Assembly (NCBI GenBank): GCA_039105265.1
Contig: JAPFFF010000002.1
Span: forward strand, 2,914,001 to 2,978,000
From: Tritrichomonas musculus
Lineage: Eukaryota > Parabasalia > Tritrichomonadida > Tritrichomonadidae
Reading direction: 5' to 3'
Length of the DNA: 64,000 nt
Of this stretch, positions 9,611 to 18,947 are shown piece after piece (position 1 is the stretch's first letter; the number at the start of each line of letters is the position of its first letter). The notes below the pieces were generated by a model. It was not told the origin of the DNA and did not search any database. It was given only the letters and a program-made list of their open reading frames with translations. The position numbers and the translations under genes are program-made.

Positions 9611-11062
9611 TTGATGATTTTAAATTTAGCCTATAAAGGTCAATTAAAAAATTTAATGGATAATTACAAAAACGATTTTCAAAGTCCTTCAAGCAATGAT
9701 TTTCAGATAAAAGATGATTCATTATCTAATAATTTAAATGATAATCCACTAGATGTTCAAATATTGACGCATGAGATTCGAGATTTAAGTGAGAAATCAA
9801 CAGCAACTTTTATGAATAATGATTTTAAAGCATTGAAAAATGCATTAATGAATCTTTCTACATTAATGAATGAAAAAATAGATGGTATTTTATATAAACA
9901 AATCGAATCAACAGTTCTCTCTGTTTTCAAAAATTTAAATTTTGACATTTTTATATACAAACTGTGTGATACCATTGCCAGCAACGATCAATTTAATGAA
10001 ATAATCAATTATGCGATTGATATTATTCATTTTTTGACTGTTTTAGACAGTTCATATTTAACAAACTATAATTTTATTCCCTTTTTGAATTCAATTTATT
10101 TTAATCATGAAAACATAATGAAAATTCAGACGAAAATAATAGAAATATATTCAAGAATACTTCCCAACCAAATCATCTATGATCCAAACTTTCAAAATTT
10201 TGCACCAACTTTTTTCAAAATTTTAGAAACATTTCAAAATTATGATTTGAAGGCAAATTTGGTCGAATCATTCATCAGCTCGTCATGTGAAATGAAAATA
10301 TATTTCCAGTCACTTCTTCCTTTTTTATCTTTTTTCCTACAGAAAGAAAGATGCTCTGAAATTGAAATTCGAATCATCACTTCACTTCTTCAGCAAGAAA
10401 AAGAAATTTTTCCTTTTCTATGTCAAAACGGTTTTATTCAACATATATTAAATAGTGTCTCTAATTGTATGGAAGATATAAACATTCGAATAATAAATTT
10501 TTATTTGTTCGTTTTCAATTTTGATGTGGAAATTCGTAAATCATTCAATTTTGACAATGTTTGTTTGAATTTGCTCGACTCAGAAAGTGAGGAAGAGCAA
10601 AGTTTTGCTTTGAATTACTTTTGGCATTTCATACCTGAATGTTTGCCACTTTTGTTCGATGAAAATAGAATTGGAATTGACCTTTTATGGTCAATTATTT
10701 CTGACAGCTTTTTCTGTGATTCAAAAATTGAGATTAAAACGATGTCAATGCGTTTTTTGCTTAAGTTGTTGCAATTTAATAATAATAATGATATGATGAC
10801 TTGTATTCTAAATTCAAATGTTTGTGAGATTTGTGAAACAATGCTAAATTTGGGCGATTTTGAATCGGTTTGTCTTTCAATTGATGTTCTCAATTTTTTA
10901 TTGAATATCGCAGTGAGAGATCCAAGTTACGCCGTTGTTTTTATTCCACAATTTAAGCGATCTGAAAACGAATCGATATTGTCGAGTTTATCTGACGATG
11001 ATCTTCAAAGGAAGGCTGTTGATTTTTTGAGCAAATTTGATCAATTATGTCAAAATTCTTGA
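9611..11062 (+). CDS. Helical-repeat (ARM/HEAT-like) protein, unknown
   Basis: A 483-residue protein composed almost entirely of predicted amphipathic helices rich in Leu, Ile, Phe and Asn. Paired helices recur about every 40-45 residues from residue 120 to the C-terminus, for example around SLLPFLSFFLQ, EIRIITSLLQQEKEIFPFL and CLSIDVLNFLLNIAV. This pattern is typical of armadillo or HEAT solenoids, though no consensus repeat is strong enough to name. The N-terminal 90 residues are polar and probably disordered or coiled. Met2 is an alternative start. No catalytic motif is visible. A role as a binding scaffold is inferred from fold type alone. Confidence 0.7.
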   Translation: MMILNLAYKGQLKNLMDNYKNDFQSPSSNDFQIKDDSLSNNLNDNPLDVQILTHEIRDLSEKSTATFMNNDFKALKNALMNLSTLMNEKIDGILYKQIESTVLSVFKNLNFDIFIYKLCDTIASNDQFNEIINYAIDIIHFLTVLDSSYLTNYNFIPFLNSIYFNHENIMKIQTKIIEIYSRILPNQIIYDPNFQNFAPTFFKILETFQNYDLKANLVESFISSSCEMKIYFQSLLPFLSFFLQKERCSEIEIRIITSLLQQEKEIFPFLCQNGFIQHILNSVSNCMEDINIRIINFYLFVFNFDVEIRKSFNFDNVCLNLLDSESEEEQSFALNYFWHFIPECLPLLFDENRIGIDLLWSIISDSFFCDSKIEIKTMSMRFLLKLLQFNNNNDMMTCILNSNVCEICETMLNLGDFESVCLSIDVLNFLLNIAVRDPSYAVVFIPQFKRSENESILSSLSDDDLQRKAVDFLSKFDQLCQNS

Positions 11063-11385
11063 TGTTTATATATAATGTTGTTCTATGTATATTTAAAGAG
11101 ATTAAAAAAATAAATTTATCTTTTGTAATCGGTTATTTCATCTTGAAGAAAGAAATTAGCAGGATATCTTTTTACCAAAATATTATTGGTTATTCCAAAT
11201 AGAAGTAGAATCAAATATATTATTTTGTTATTATTTCAATTAATAAAAAGAACATAAATGAAATGATAATAAATAGAAATTAAATATTTAAAAAGTCAGA
11301 TGATTTTTTTTACTAAAAAAAATGATCGTACTATGATTTAATATTAGTATTGAGTGTATCAATAATGAATCTTCTAAATAACAAA

Positions 11386-13182
11386 TTATAATATATTTTT
11401 CATTGACATTATCATTTTAGAGTACATGGCATCTTGATCTTTTTGATGAAGTTTTGCATCGTCTTGCTGTTTTCTACGAATAGCTTGAATGTACTTGGCT
11501 GATCCTTTGATATCTTCCATTTGTTTTATAGTGAAATCAACATTATCAGACATTTGCATTTCATGATTAGCTAATGCTTTTCGATACAAGCATTTAAGTT
11601 TGTATTCATTGCATAATTTATTTTCAACCTTATCATTATTTTCTGAATTGGTGTTAGAATTATCATTTGATGCATCATTTGTTGGTGTAGGAGTTGAATT
11701 ATCTGTACTAGTATTGGTATTACTGTTTGAATTGTCATTAGAGTTGTCATTTAAATTACTATCATTATTATTATTATCTTCATCTATAATTGACGGTTCC
11801 ATTTTGCATATAGTATCAAATAATTCATCAGCATGAACAACAACTTTGGGATATTCTTTTAATAGCATGTAGCAAGCTAGGCTGTTTAATTTCGAAATTA
11901 TATTGACTTTGTTCATTGCTGAAATCTGTTCTCTGGTTAAAGTACTTTTAATTTTTGATTGACCAGAAAAAGGAATGATGCATCTTTTATATAAATCAAG
12001 AGCTTCTTTAAAATTATTTTCTTTAAAAAGAGCTGTAGCCTTTTCTTTCATATAGGCACTATATTCTTCTCTTTTTGACCATTCAACTTCAGGTTTGAGC
12101 CAATATTGTTGCTTTGTAAGTCTCTTATCCTCAAACTCAGGGAATTCTGTATCATCAACTTTTTGTCCGAGCGATTCGAGAGTCATCTTTGCTTCAAAGA
12201 AATCGTTATCCAATTCTATCGCTTCTTGTAAACTTAAGACAGCTTTTTCTGTATTTGGTGGAACAATTTCGAGAAATGTCCTTGCAACACCATAAAGGGC
12301 GCGGCTGTTAACATACTTTTTAAGTTCATCTTCTGGTAAATCTAGCGCTTCATGCGTTATTGCTTCAGGAGCTTTGGAAAGATCTACCTGTGTTGACCAT
12401 GACATTCTAGCTCTATTAAATTCTTTTCGCGCAGCGGCAGGTTTTTTGGCTTGAAGAAGAGATTCCGCAACTTTTAGTTGATTAAGAGCAAACTTTCTTC
12501 TTTGGAAAGATTCATCATTTTCAACTTCAACGACTTTTTTTGTTTTCAAAAAGTTTTGTTCCTCTGAATTTCCTTTTACATCATTTTTTTCTTTATTTGA
12601 TTCACTTTCGATTTTAATTTTGACTTCATCACTCTTTTCGACTTTATCTTGATTTTCTGTAGATGGTTTAGTTGTGGTTTCCATTTTTAACTCTGGTAAT
12701 AAATTAATTTGATCAAGGGGTGTTGCTCTGATTAATTTAACAATGGCTGTAAAAGTATCAGCTTGAAATATTTTTCCTTCTTCATTTACGAATGGAACAT
12801 CACCTAGTAAGTATTTCTTTGTAAAAAAAAATTGTGCTGTTTCTCCTTCGCACATTGATCGAATGCCAATTTGAAGGAACATGTAAATTGTGCATTCGCT
12901 TTCTTTATCACCAACAATCCATGCAGCAGGAGAATCACCTTTTGTATAATCTATAACTTGGTTCTCTTTATCATCATATGTCTTAATTATATAGGCAGCA
13001 CCAACGCATGTGTCATTTAAATTCGCTAAACGATTCTTTTTATTTCCTTCTTCAAGAATAACTTTATAAAGTTCTTTGTCCATTGATAATTGTTTTGCAT
13101 TTTGAGGTAAATTTTTAATCATTCTAATTTTGATCAAAATAAAAAATTGATATGACTTAGCCAAAACTGAAAATACCGCCAA
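11386..13182 (-). CDS. FKBP-like domain plus TPR co-chaperone
   Basis: A 598-residue protein. The first 20 residues are hydrophobic and unlike the rest, so Met21 at 13122 or Met33 is a likelier start. Residues about 35-155 resemble a divergent FKBP (peptidyl-prolyl isomerase) domain, with the conserved pattern 'I..gi..M.eGE.a.f' visible as IGIRSMCEGETAQFFF. Many active-site aromatics are not evident, so isomerase activity is doubtful. A charged linker (170-225) is followed by TPR helices, including KEKATALFKENNFKEALDLYKRC, the classic carboxylate-clamp type that binds Hsp90 or Hsp70 tails. An Asn/Asp/Ser/Thr-rich insert of about 55 residues precedes the last helices. The closest known architecture is FKBP51/52/FKBP6-like co-chaperones. 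Confidence 0.75.
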   Translation of the reverse strand: MAVFSVLAKSYQFFILIKIRMIKNLPQNAKQLSMDKELYKVILEEGNKKNRLANLNDTCVGAAYIIKTYDDKENQVIDYTKGDSPAAWIVGDKESECTIYMFLQIGIRSMCEGETAQFFFTKKYLLGDVPFVNEEGKIFQADTFTAIVKLIRATPLDQINLLPELKMETTTKPSTENQDKVEKSDEVKIKIESESNKEKNDVKGNSEEQNFLKTKKVVEVENDESFQRRKFALNQLKVAESLLQAKKPAAARKEFNRARMSWSTQVDLSKAPEAITHEALDLPEDELKKYVNSRALYGVARTFLEIVPPNTEKAVLSLQEAIELDNDFFEAKMTLESLGQKVDDTEFPEFEDKRLTKQQYWLKPEVEWSKREEYSAYMKEKATALFKENNFKEALDLYKRCIIPFSGQSKIKSTLTREQISAMNKVNIISKLNSLACYMLLKEYPKVVVHADELFDTICKMEPSIIDEDNNNNDSNLNDNSNDNSNSNTNTSTDNSTPTPTNDASNDNSNTNSENNDKVENKLCNEYKLKCLYRKALANHEMQMSDNVDFTIKQMEDIKGSAKYIQAIRRKQQDDAKLHQKDQDAMYSKMIMSMKNIL

Positions 13183-13571
13183 AAACTTCCGGGAGATTTA
13201 TAAAAATAACATTTTTTGATATTCTATCGTTTTTAAAAAAATGAGAAAATTGTTAATTTTATTGCAAAATTACCAAAATTATGAAGAAATAAGTAATTTT
13301 ATAAAAATAAGCTTTTTTATACAAAACCCTTTGAAAATAAAAATGACATTATCTCTATAATTCATATAATAAAGACTTAAAATTCATTTATTATTGTTAT
13401 TAACAAATGAATTGTTTTGATATAAAATGCAAATTCATTAATAGCAATATATCTATATCACATTTATGTTAGATTTCTCAAAAAAATCTTTCGCTTTCTC
13501 TTTAAATCTTTCAGGAATGCATTCAAAGGCATTTAAATAAAAAAATTAATGAAATGTTATATAAATAGGAA
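13183..13571. other. Intergenic region, nothing distinct
   Basis: An AT-rich gap of 389 bases between two minus-strand genes. No open frame, RNA gene or clear repeat could be supported. Confidence 0.5.
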
Positions 13572-15821
13572 TTAAAATGTTATTAAATATTTTTTTGAAA
13601 AAATTGAATTTCTCTTGTTCTTATCAATGCCTGCATCAATAAGAAGTTTCATTATTTCAAAGTGTCCATTCTTTGCAGCAAGATGTAATGCAGTTTGGCC
13701 AAAAAAGTCTGCATCGTTAATATCAAATTCTTTAGAATGATTGTCATTATTTTTATTTTGTTCATCGCAAATACTATTATTATAACTTTCATTCTTTGCA
13801 TGTGAATCATTAATATTAATGTGATTTTCAATGATATCATTCTCGTTATCATTGTTTTCCTCATTTTCATTTGTAATGTAATCATTATTATTGTCACAAT
13901 TATCATTTTTAATATCATTTTCATTATCATTCTTATTATCAATTGCATTTTCATCCTCATCTTTTTTGTTTTCATTTTCACTAGTAGCTTCATTTTTTAC
14001 TTCACATTTCTTTTCATTTGACAACAACGTCAAAATTTTTCTAACAATTTGTATATTTCCAGTTTCAGAGGCATACGATAGCACATTTCTGTTATCGTTA
14101 TTTTTCACACTGACATCAATTCTCGGGTGATCGAGGAGGAGCATTGCGATGTCATTGTAGCCAAGTTTCAATGCCTGCTGCAGCGCGTTTGTATTGAAGC
14201 CGTTTGATGCGTTCACGTCGAGTTTCCGGCCACTTTTTGATAAAATTACATCTACCAGAGGCAGGACATTTTGAATGACTGCCATTTGGAGCGGTGTTCT
14301 ATTGAAATCGCCAAGATTTACGTCCACTTTTTCAGAGCTACAAAGTACATCAACGACGTTAATTCTGCAATTATTAATTGCGCACGCAAGTGGTGAAAAA
14401 GTGTCATTATTTCTATCGTTGATAACGGTTATTTTTTCGTGATGAATCAAGTAGTCAACAATTTTGTCAAAACCGTTTTTAGCAGCCAAATGTAAGGCAG
14501 TATTTCCGTCTGAATCTTTTTGATTGATTATTGAATTTTCTGAAGTTATCAAAAAGTTGACGATTTCAAAGTAACCGTTCATCGCAGCAAGATGAAGTGG
14601 TGTCATATTTTTATATGAAAGCTGTGCAACGTTTGCGCCTTTATCTGCCAGCATTTTTACAACTTCAATGAAGCCAGACGAGGCTGCTTCGTGAAGTGGC
14701 GAAAAACCGTCGAGTGCACTTTTTAAATTGATGTCAATTCCATCCACATCTAGGAGCAAACGAACAAAATCAGTGAAGCCATTCTTTGCAGCAATATGAA
14801 GGAGTGATCTTTTCTGGTGCCACATTTCAATATAATTAACGGTTGCGGTTTTTGGATTCAATTCATTCAACTCATTCAATAATTGAAAATGATTCAAAAA
14901 GTATTCAATATTATAATCGTCAAACGCCTCAAAAAGTGAATATAAAGAATGCTTCTTATTATAATTATCGACCAAATAATCAGCCAAATTATTTCGGTTA
15001 TACTTAACCGCCGTGATCATATCACTATCTTGGAATTGAATGCGACCTTCCTTCTCAACTATGTGAATGATCTCGTAACTGCCTCCTCGAATCGCATAGC
15101 TGCTCAAATTCTCAGTGATCTCAGCGCCATTCAGCAGCAGATACTTGAAGGTGTCGAGCGACCCTTGCATGGCAGCATACTCAAGCATGGATGGCATCTG
15201 CCAGGCATGCTTAATTCCATCGTTTATTTGCGATGACGCGAATGGAATTTTCGAACTCAAACTCAGATTCGTTTGTGCATGAACGGTTTGAATTTGATCA
15301 CAATTGTCTGCTTGGATGGCATTGATAGTTTCACGCGCTTTCGTGTCTTTATTTAAAATAAACGTCTTTAACGATGGTGTGGCTTTTTGAAGCCTTATTT
15401 GGTAGTAGATTGGATCGTGCTTTGCAATCACAATGTGGAACATTTTAAAGACGCCATCAGAAAGATACGACCGGTTGATGATGGTCTCTATGTTGAGGCA
15501 GCCACAATGAAAAAGTGGAATGTAATTCTTTGTGCTCTTTGAAAAAATTGAGGCAACTTCGTCTGATGTAAAATGAGTGCGAATGCTCGCTGAAAGAATT
15601 GAAAAAAGTTCATTGAAAAATGATGGCGGATAAGGTCGTGCAAAGCCAATTTCGTTAATTGATAATAAAATTGGAAGAAGTTTGTCTCGAGTGGTAATAA
15701 ATTGAGGTAGGAGTTGTTTGAAATCATTTATATTTAAATCATCAGAAAAAAGAATTCTTTGAGCATTTAAAATTACTTGAAAATCCTCTTTATGTTGATT
15801 TATAGCATGTTCAAGATCCAT
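13572..15821 (-). CDS. Large ankyrin-repeat protein with acidic Asn-rich insert
   Basis: A 749-residue protein. The N-terminal 200 residues are helical and resemble the leader found on many trichomonad and amoebal ankyrin proteins, with short Phe/Leu-rich helices (CGCLNIETIINRSYLSDGVF). About twelve ankyrin repeats then run from residue 205 to about 610, such as GFSPLHEAASSGFIEVVKML, NMTPLHLAAMNGYFEIVNFL and GNTALHLAAKNGFDKIVDYL. A low-complexity segment of Asn, Asp, Glu and Lys (about 615-710) separates them from a final repeat, GQTALHLAAKNGHFEIMKLL. The sequence ends soon after that repeat. This large family is expanded in trichomonads; specific partners are unknown. A TCATTTT initiator-like motif is about 16 bases upstream of the start codon. 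Confidence 0.88.
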   Translation of the reverse strand: MDLEHAINQHKEDFQVILNAQRILFSDDLNINDFKQLLPQFITTRDKLLPILLSINEIGFARPYPPSFFNELFSILSASIRTHFTSDEVASIFSKSTKNYIPLFHCGCLNIETIINRSYLSDGVFKMFHIVIAKHDPIYYQIRLQKATPSLKTFILNKDTKARETINAIQADNCDQIQTVHAQTNLSLSSKIPFASSQINDGIKHAWQMPSMLEYAAMQGSLDTFKYLLLNGAEITENLSSYAIRGGSYEIIHIVEKEGRIQFQDSDMITAVKYNRNNLADYLVDNYNKKHSLYSLFEAFDDYNIEYFLNHFQLLNELNELNPKTATVNYIEMWHQKRSLLHIAAKNGFTDFVRLLLDVDGIDINLKSALDGFSPLHEAASSGFIEVVKMLADKGANVAQLSYKNMTPLHLAAMNGYFEIVNFLITSENSIINQKDSDGNTALHLAAKNGFDKIVDYLIHHEKITVINDRNNDTFSPLACAINNCRINVVDVLCSSEKVDVNLGDFNRTPLQMAVIQNVLPLVDVILSKSGRKLDVNASNGFNTNALQQALKLGYNDIAMLLLDHPRIDVSVKNNDNRNVLSYASETGNIQIVRKILTLLSNEKKCEVKNEATSENENKKDEDENAIDNKNDNENDIKNDNCDNNNDYITNENEENNDNENDIIENHININDSHAKNESYNNSICDEQNKNNDNHSKEFDINDADFFGQTALHLAAKNGHFEIMKLLIDAGIDKNKRNSIFSKKYLITF

Positions 15822-15886
15822 TAAAAATACAAAAATGAGAGGAAATAAAATAAAAAACTTTTCTACAAATATAATAAAAAAATCTT

Positions 15887-15957
15887 TCTCTTGGGAGGAA
15901 TCGAACCTCCATCCCGGGATTCAAAGTCCCATATGATAACCACTACACCACAAGAGA
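15887..15957 (-). tRNA. tRNA-Gln(UUG)
   Basis: The minus strand folds into a full cloverleaf of 71 bases. The acceptor TCTCTTG pairs with CAAGAGA, the anticodon stem TGGGA pairs with TCCCG around the loop CTTTGAA (anticodon TTG at 15922-15924), and the T-arm GGAGG/CCTCC encloses TTCGATT. The D-arm reads TGGTGTAGTGGTTATCA. A run of seven T residues directly downstream on the minus strand is a good RNA polymerase III terminator. No intron or encoded CCA is present. Confidence 0.95.
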
Positions 15958-16280
15958 TTTCATTTTTTAAAATAAACTTAAATATAATTTTTAAATAATT
16001 TTACCAAATTTGTGAAAACCCAAACAAGAAACACTTATATCATCGATATATATAAAAACAATTTTTTTGCTCATTTTCTTGATAACATTTCAAAAACATC
16101 AAAATGAAAAATACAATTCCAAATTTAAAGATTATTTTATCCTTTTTTTATTGTATAACAGATCGTTTACTTTGTAAATTCTTTTTCTTTCTTAATTTGG
16201 TGTTGATTCGAGATGTCAAATCTTCACACCTATACACATTTAATCAATAAAGAAGTTATTGTCATTTGTAGAAAAAAAAC

Positions 16281-16361
16281 GACACGAACCAGATTCGAAC
16301 TGATGAGGGATAAACCCATGGGGACTCAAATCCCACGCCTTAACCACTCGGCCATCGTGCC
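16281..16361 (-). tRNA. tRNA-Ser(UGA)
   Basis: The minus strand forms an 81-base class II tRNA. The acceptor GGCACGA pairs with TCGTGTC (one G-T pair), the D-arm holds GGCCGAGTGGTTAAGGC, and the anticodon loop TTTGAGT gives anticodon TGA (16326-16328). A long variable arm (TGGG...CCC) is present, and the T-arm ATCAG/CTGGT encloses TTCGAAT. The GTGGTTAAGGC box and long variable arm are typical of eukaryotic tRNA-Ser. One anticodon-stem pair looks like an A-C mismatch. Eight T residues follow as a terminator. Confidence 0.93.
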
Positions 16362-16483
16362 TTCGTCTTAATTAAAATGAAGTTTCAATATGACTGAAAA
16401 TAAAATAACTAATCAAACATATAGAATATTATCTTTTAATGAGATATGCAAAATATCTATATAAATTCCATTTTGAATTAGTT

Positions 16484-17398
16484 TTAAAAAGGTAATTGCA
16501 TGTCATTTAGAGCCTGCCTTCTTGCCATTTCTATATGTTCTTGATTATATTTAGCATTATCGATAAATTGCTTGCATTTTTGGTAATGCTTTCTCACTTT
16601 ACCATTGGGGATTACTTGGCCGCATAGATAACAGAATTCTGTTCTACATCTTGGGCAAGTCATATGATTACAGCCTTCATCTTTTACAAATTGAGTATTG
16701 CATCTTGGACAACTCCTCACCACAGCTTCAGACATCTTTAGTTCCACAATTCTATTTGGATCCATATCAGCTTGTTCGCATGTTCGACCAGGATGATATT
16801 TTTTATTGCATGATATACAAGTTTTTTCAGAGCATTGGGGACAAATATATGGATTAGTATTGCTTTCATCAATTGTTTTTAAGCCACATCTCCAACATGT
16901 TCTTAGACCTCTAATATTCACTGAATTTAACGCATTAAATGCTTCAGTTTCATCCAATCTTTTCATAACCGATTGAGGAAGTATTCTTTCCAGTTCAGAG
17001 TTTGAAATGCATCTTTTGCAATTAATATTTGGACATTCGGTCCGAACTCTTCCTTCGCCCAGTGCAGCTTCTATTGACATTATTATGCATCTTTTACATA
17101 TCAAATGGCCCTCTGGGCATTGCGCCATTTCCTGAAATGGAAGTGGAGTGCAACAGCATCCGCACTCAACAATATTTTCTTCCTCTTGTCTTCTTTTTCT
17201 TTCATTTCTTTCTTCTTCTTCATAATGATTTTGAAGGACTTTAGCAAAATCTTCATCTTCTGCTTCATTAATAAGGTTAATTCTTTCATTTTCAATTCTT
17301 TGCTGTTCCATTTCCATTTGCATTTGCAATGCTAATGCATATGAAGCATCATCTCTTTCCTGAATTGACCTGTCGAACTGATAGTTCCAATATTCCAT
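16484..17398 (-). CDS. RBR E3 ubiquitin ligase, RNF216/Triad3-like
   Basis: A 304-residue RING-between-RING ligase. Residues 1-75 are a Glu/Gln/Arg-rich helix with ubiquitin-interacting or coiled-coil character. RING1 spans about 79-127 (CGCCCTPLPFQEMAQCPEGHLICKRC), and an IBR spans about 168-210. RING2 spans 230-259 with the catalytic cysteine expected at C243 in EGCNHMTC, which accepts ubiquitin from the E2 before transfer. PFQEMAQCPEGHLICKRC and the 'SELE.iLP' segment after RING1 match RNF216/Triad3 better than Parkin or Ariadne. The C-terminal helix after RING2 carries a further Cys/His cluster (KVRKHYQKCKQF). The start is supported by a long open N-terminus right after a TAA-rich leader. 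Confidence 0.9.
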   Translation of the reverse strand: MEYWNYQFDRSIQERDDASYALALQMQMEMEQQRIENERINLINEAEDEDFAKVLQNHYEEEERNERKRRQEEENIVECGCCCTPLPFQEMAQCPEGHLICKRCIIMSIEAALGEGRVRTECPNINCKRCISNSELERILPQSVMKRLDETEAFNALNSVNIRGLRTCWRCGLKTIDESNTNPYICPQCSEKTCISCNKKYHPGRTCEQADMDPNRIVELKMSEAVVRSCPRCNTQFVKDEGCNHMTCPRCRTEFCYLCGQVIPNGKVRKHYQKCKQFIDNAKYNQEHIEMARRQALNDMQLPF

Positions 17399-17798
17399 TT
17401 TTGCTTTTGATCCGTTTCATTAAAATTTTTTGTTAAACACAAGAAGGAGATTTTTTATGAATTGTTTAAAAGATCACTTCCACACAAAGTCCTTTTTATC
17501 GATATTTTTTCAGATGATTTTTTTATATCCCCTAGCTATATATATTGTATATAATGAATGATATTGAAATATATATATAATTTGTATAGAGAGATGAAAA
17601 AAAAAAAAAAAAAATATGTATTATAAATGGAATTTGATCTTTATACATTTGATTGATTCAGAAGATTATGAGAAATTTTTTGGAATGATATCTTTTTTTT
17701 GATGATTTTTTGGTGGAAAAAAGGGAATTTCATATCACATGTCTATAAGATTTTTTAATATGAATAAAATTCATATATATAAATAATATTATTCATTA
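17399..17798. other. Intergenic region, nothing distinct
   Basis: An AT-rich gap of 400 bases between the E3 ligase start and the sialidase stop, with a 17-base A-run near 17597 and TA-dinucleotide runs. No gene supported. Confidence 0.5.
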
Positions 17799-18947
17799 TT
17801 AATGCCTTCGATTTCGAGCATTCCAAGCTTTAGCGGGATCTGGTGGAGTATATGTATCAGCGCCATCAGTAATCCATTCAAGAGACATTATGACAACATC
17901 CATGTAAGCGTGTTCATTTTCAGCTCTTTCGTAGTATACAGCGATTTTTCCTTCTGATGTAACTGCTGCTGCCGCATACCAAGCGTTGCCTGCATGAATT
18001 ACTTTTGAAATTGGCCAAGTTTTTCCTTCATCATAAGAAATTTTAATTGAAAGATTCTTCCTTTGTGATGGATGATGATCATTCACGAAAATAAGACGAT
18101 TTTTATCATATCCATCTTTTGTTGAAGTGTATAATATTAAATCGCCATCGCAAGAAGGATCAACTAGTTCTGGAATTGGCACAGCTTCGCTAAAAGTAAG
18201 ACCTTTATCATGAGAAATGGAAAGATATCTGTAAGGACGTGCACGTATATTCATCATTACATCGCCATTATTTAATTCGACCACCTTAGCTTCGTTACCA
18301 ACAACTGGGCATCCTGAAATGCCAACATCCCATGTTTCGCCTCCATCATCTGAGTAAACTGCATAATTAAAAGCTCCTTGAACATTTTTCTTTCTAACAT
18401 CTCCAACTGCAATTATACGTCCACTTCTAAGTTGAAGTGCACCGCCTGAAGTTGTAAACATACCAAGCCATTCTTTACGCTCAGGATTTTCGCATTCATC
18501 GCCATATAACATGTATGTAATATCGCGAGGTTCTGACCAAGTTTCACCATTATCTTTTGATATTGATATGTATTGCCTGCTTGGATCAGATGGAGTTGAT
18601 GGAGCAAAGCCATTGTTTCCATTAAAAATGCAAATTACATTGCCAGTATTTCTGTCAACAACAAGTGAGGCGTCGCCATATCCTTTTGGGTTTCCAGTTG
18701 CTATTGTTTTCGTTGGTCCCCATGTTAAGCCTCCATCATGACTTGTTTTCACAACTACATCAATATTGTTGGGCAAGTCTCCGTCATTATTTTTACGTTT
18801 GTCTGTTGATGAGATCAAAGATCCGTTAACAGCGCGAACAATTGCCGGAATACGATAATATTTTGATCCTTCATCACCTGGATGAAAAAGTGTGACAACA
18901 GTTGGCTCTTCATAAGCAAAGCAAAGGCCTAATAAGAGTAAAATCAT
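17799..18947 (-). CDS. Secreted exo-alpha-sialidase (GH33)
   Basis: A 382-residue neuraminidase that removes terminal sialic acids from glycoproteins; trichomonads that live on mucosa secrete such enzymes. A short signal peptide (MILLLLGLCFAYEE) leads to YRIP at 31-34, whose Arg32 is the first of the three carboxylate-binding arginines. Five Asp-box repeats are visible: SHDGGLTW (69), SKDNGETW (130), SDDGGETW (199), SHDKGLTF (245) and SYDEGKTW (304), each marking a propeller blade. Likely further arginines are in NIRARPYR (233-240) and SQRKNLS (294-300), and the nucleophilic Tyr is in NAWYAAAA near 324. Length and order match compact bacterial-like sialidases. No membrane anchor is present, so it is likely soluble and lysosomal or released. 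Confidence 0.93.
   Translation of the reverse strand: MILLLLGLCFAYEEPTVVTLFHPGDEGSKYYRIPAIVRAVNGSLISSTDKRKNNDGDLPNNIDVVVKTSHDGGLTWGPTKTIATGNPKGYGDASLVVDRNTGNVICIFNGNNGFAPSTPSDPSRQYISISKDNGETWSEPRDITYMLYGDECENPERKEWLGMFTTSGGALQLRSGRIIAVGDVRKKNVQGAFNYAVYSDDGGETWDVGISGCPVVGNEAKVVELNNGDVMMNIRARPYRYLSISHDKGLTFSEAVPIPELVDPSCDGDLILYTSTKDGYDKNRLIFVNDHHPSQRKNLSIKISYDEGKTWPISKVIHAGNAWYAAAAVTSEGKIAVYYERAENEHAYMDVVIMSLEWITDGADTYTPPDPAKAWNARNRRH

Noticed and set aside
13821-14021. Ile/Phe-rich plus-strand membrane-like frame
   Set aside because: It is the reverse complement of the Asn/Asp/Glu-rich insert in the large ankyrin protein and mimics membrane segments by composition only.
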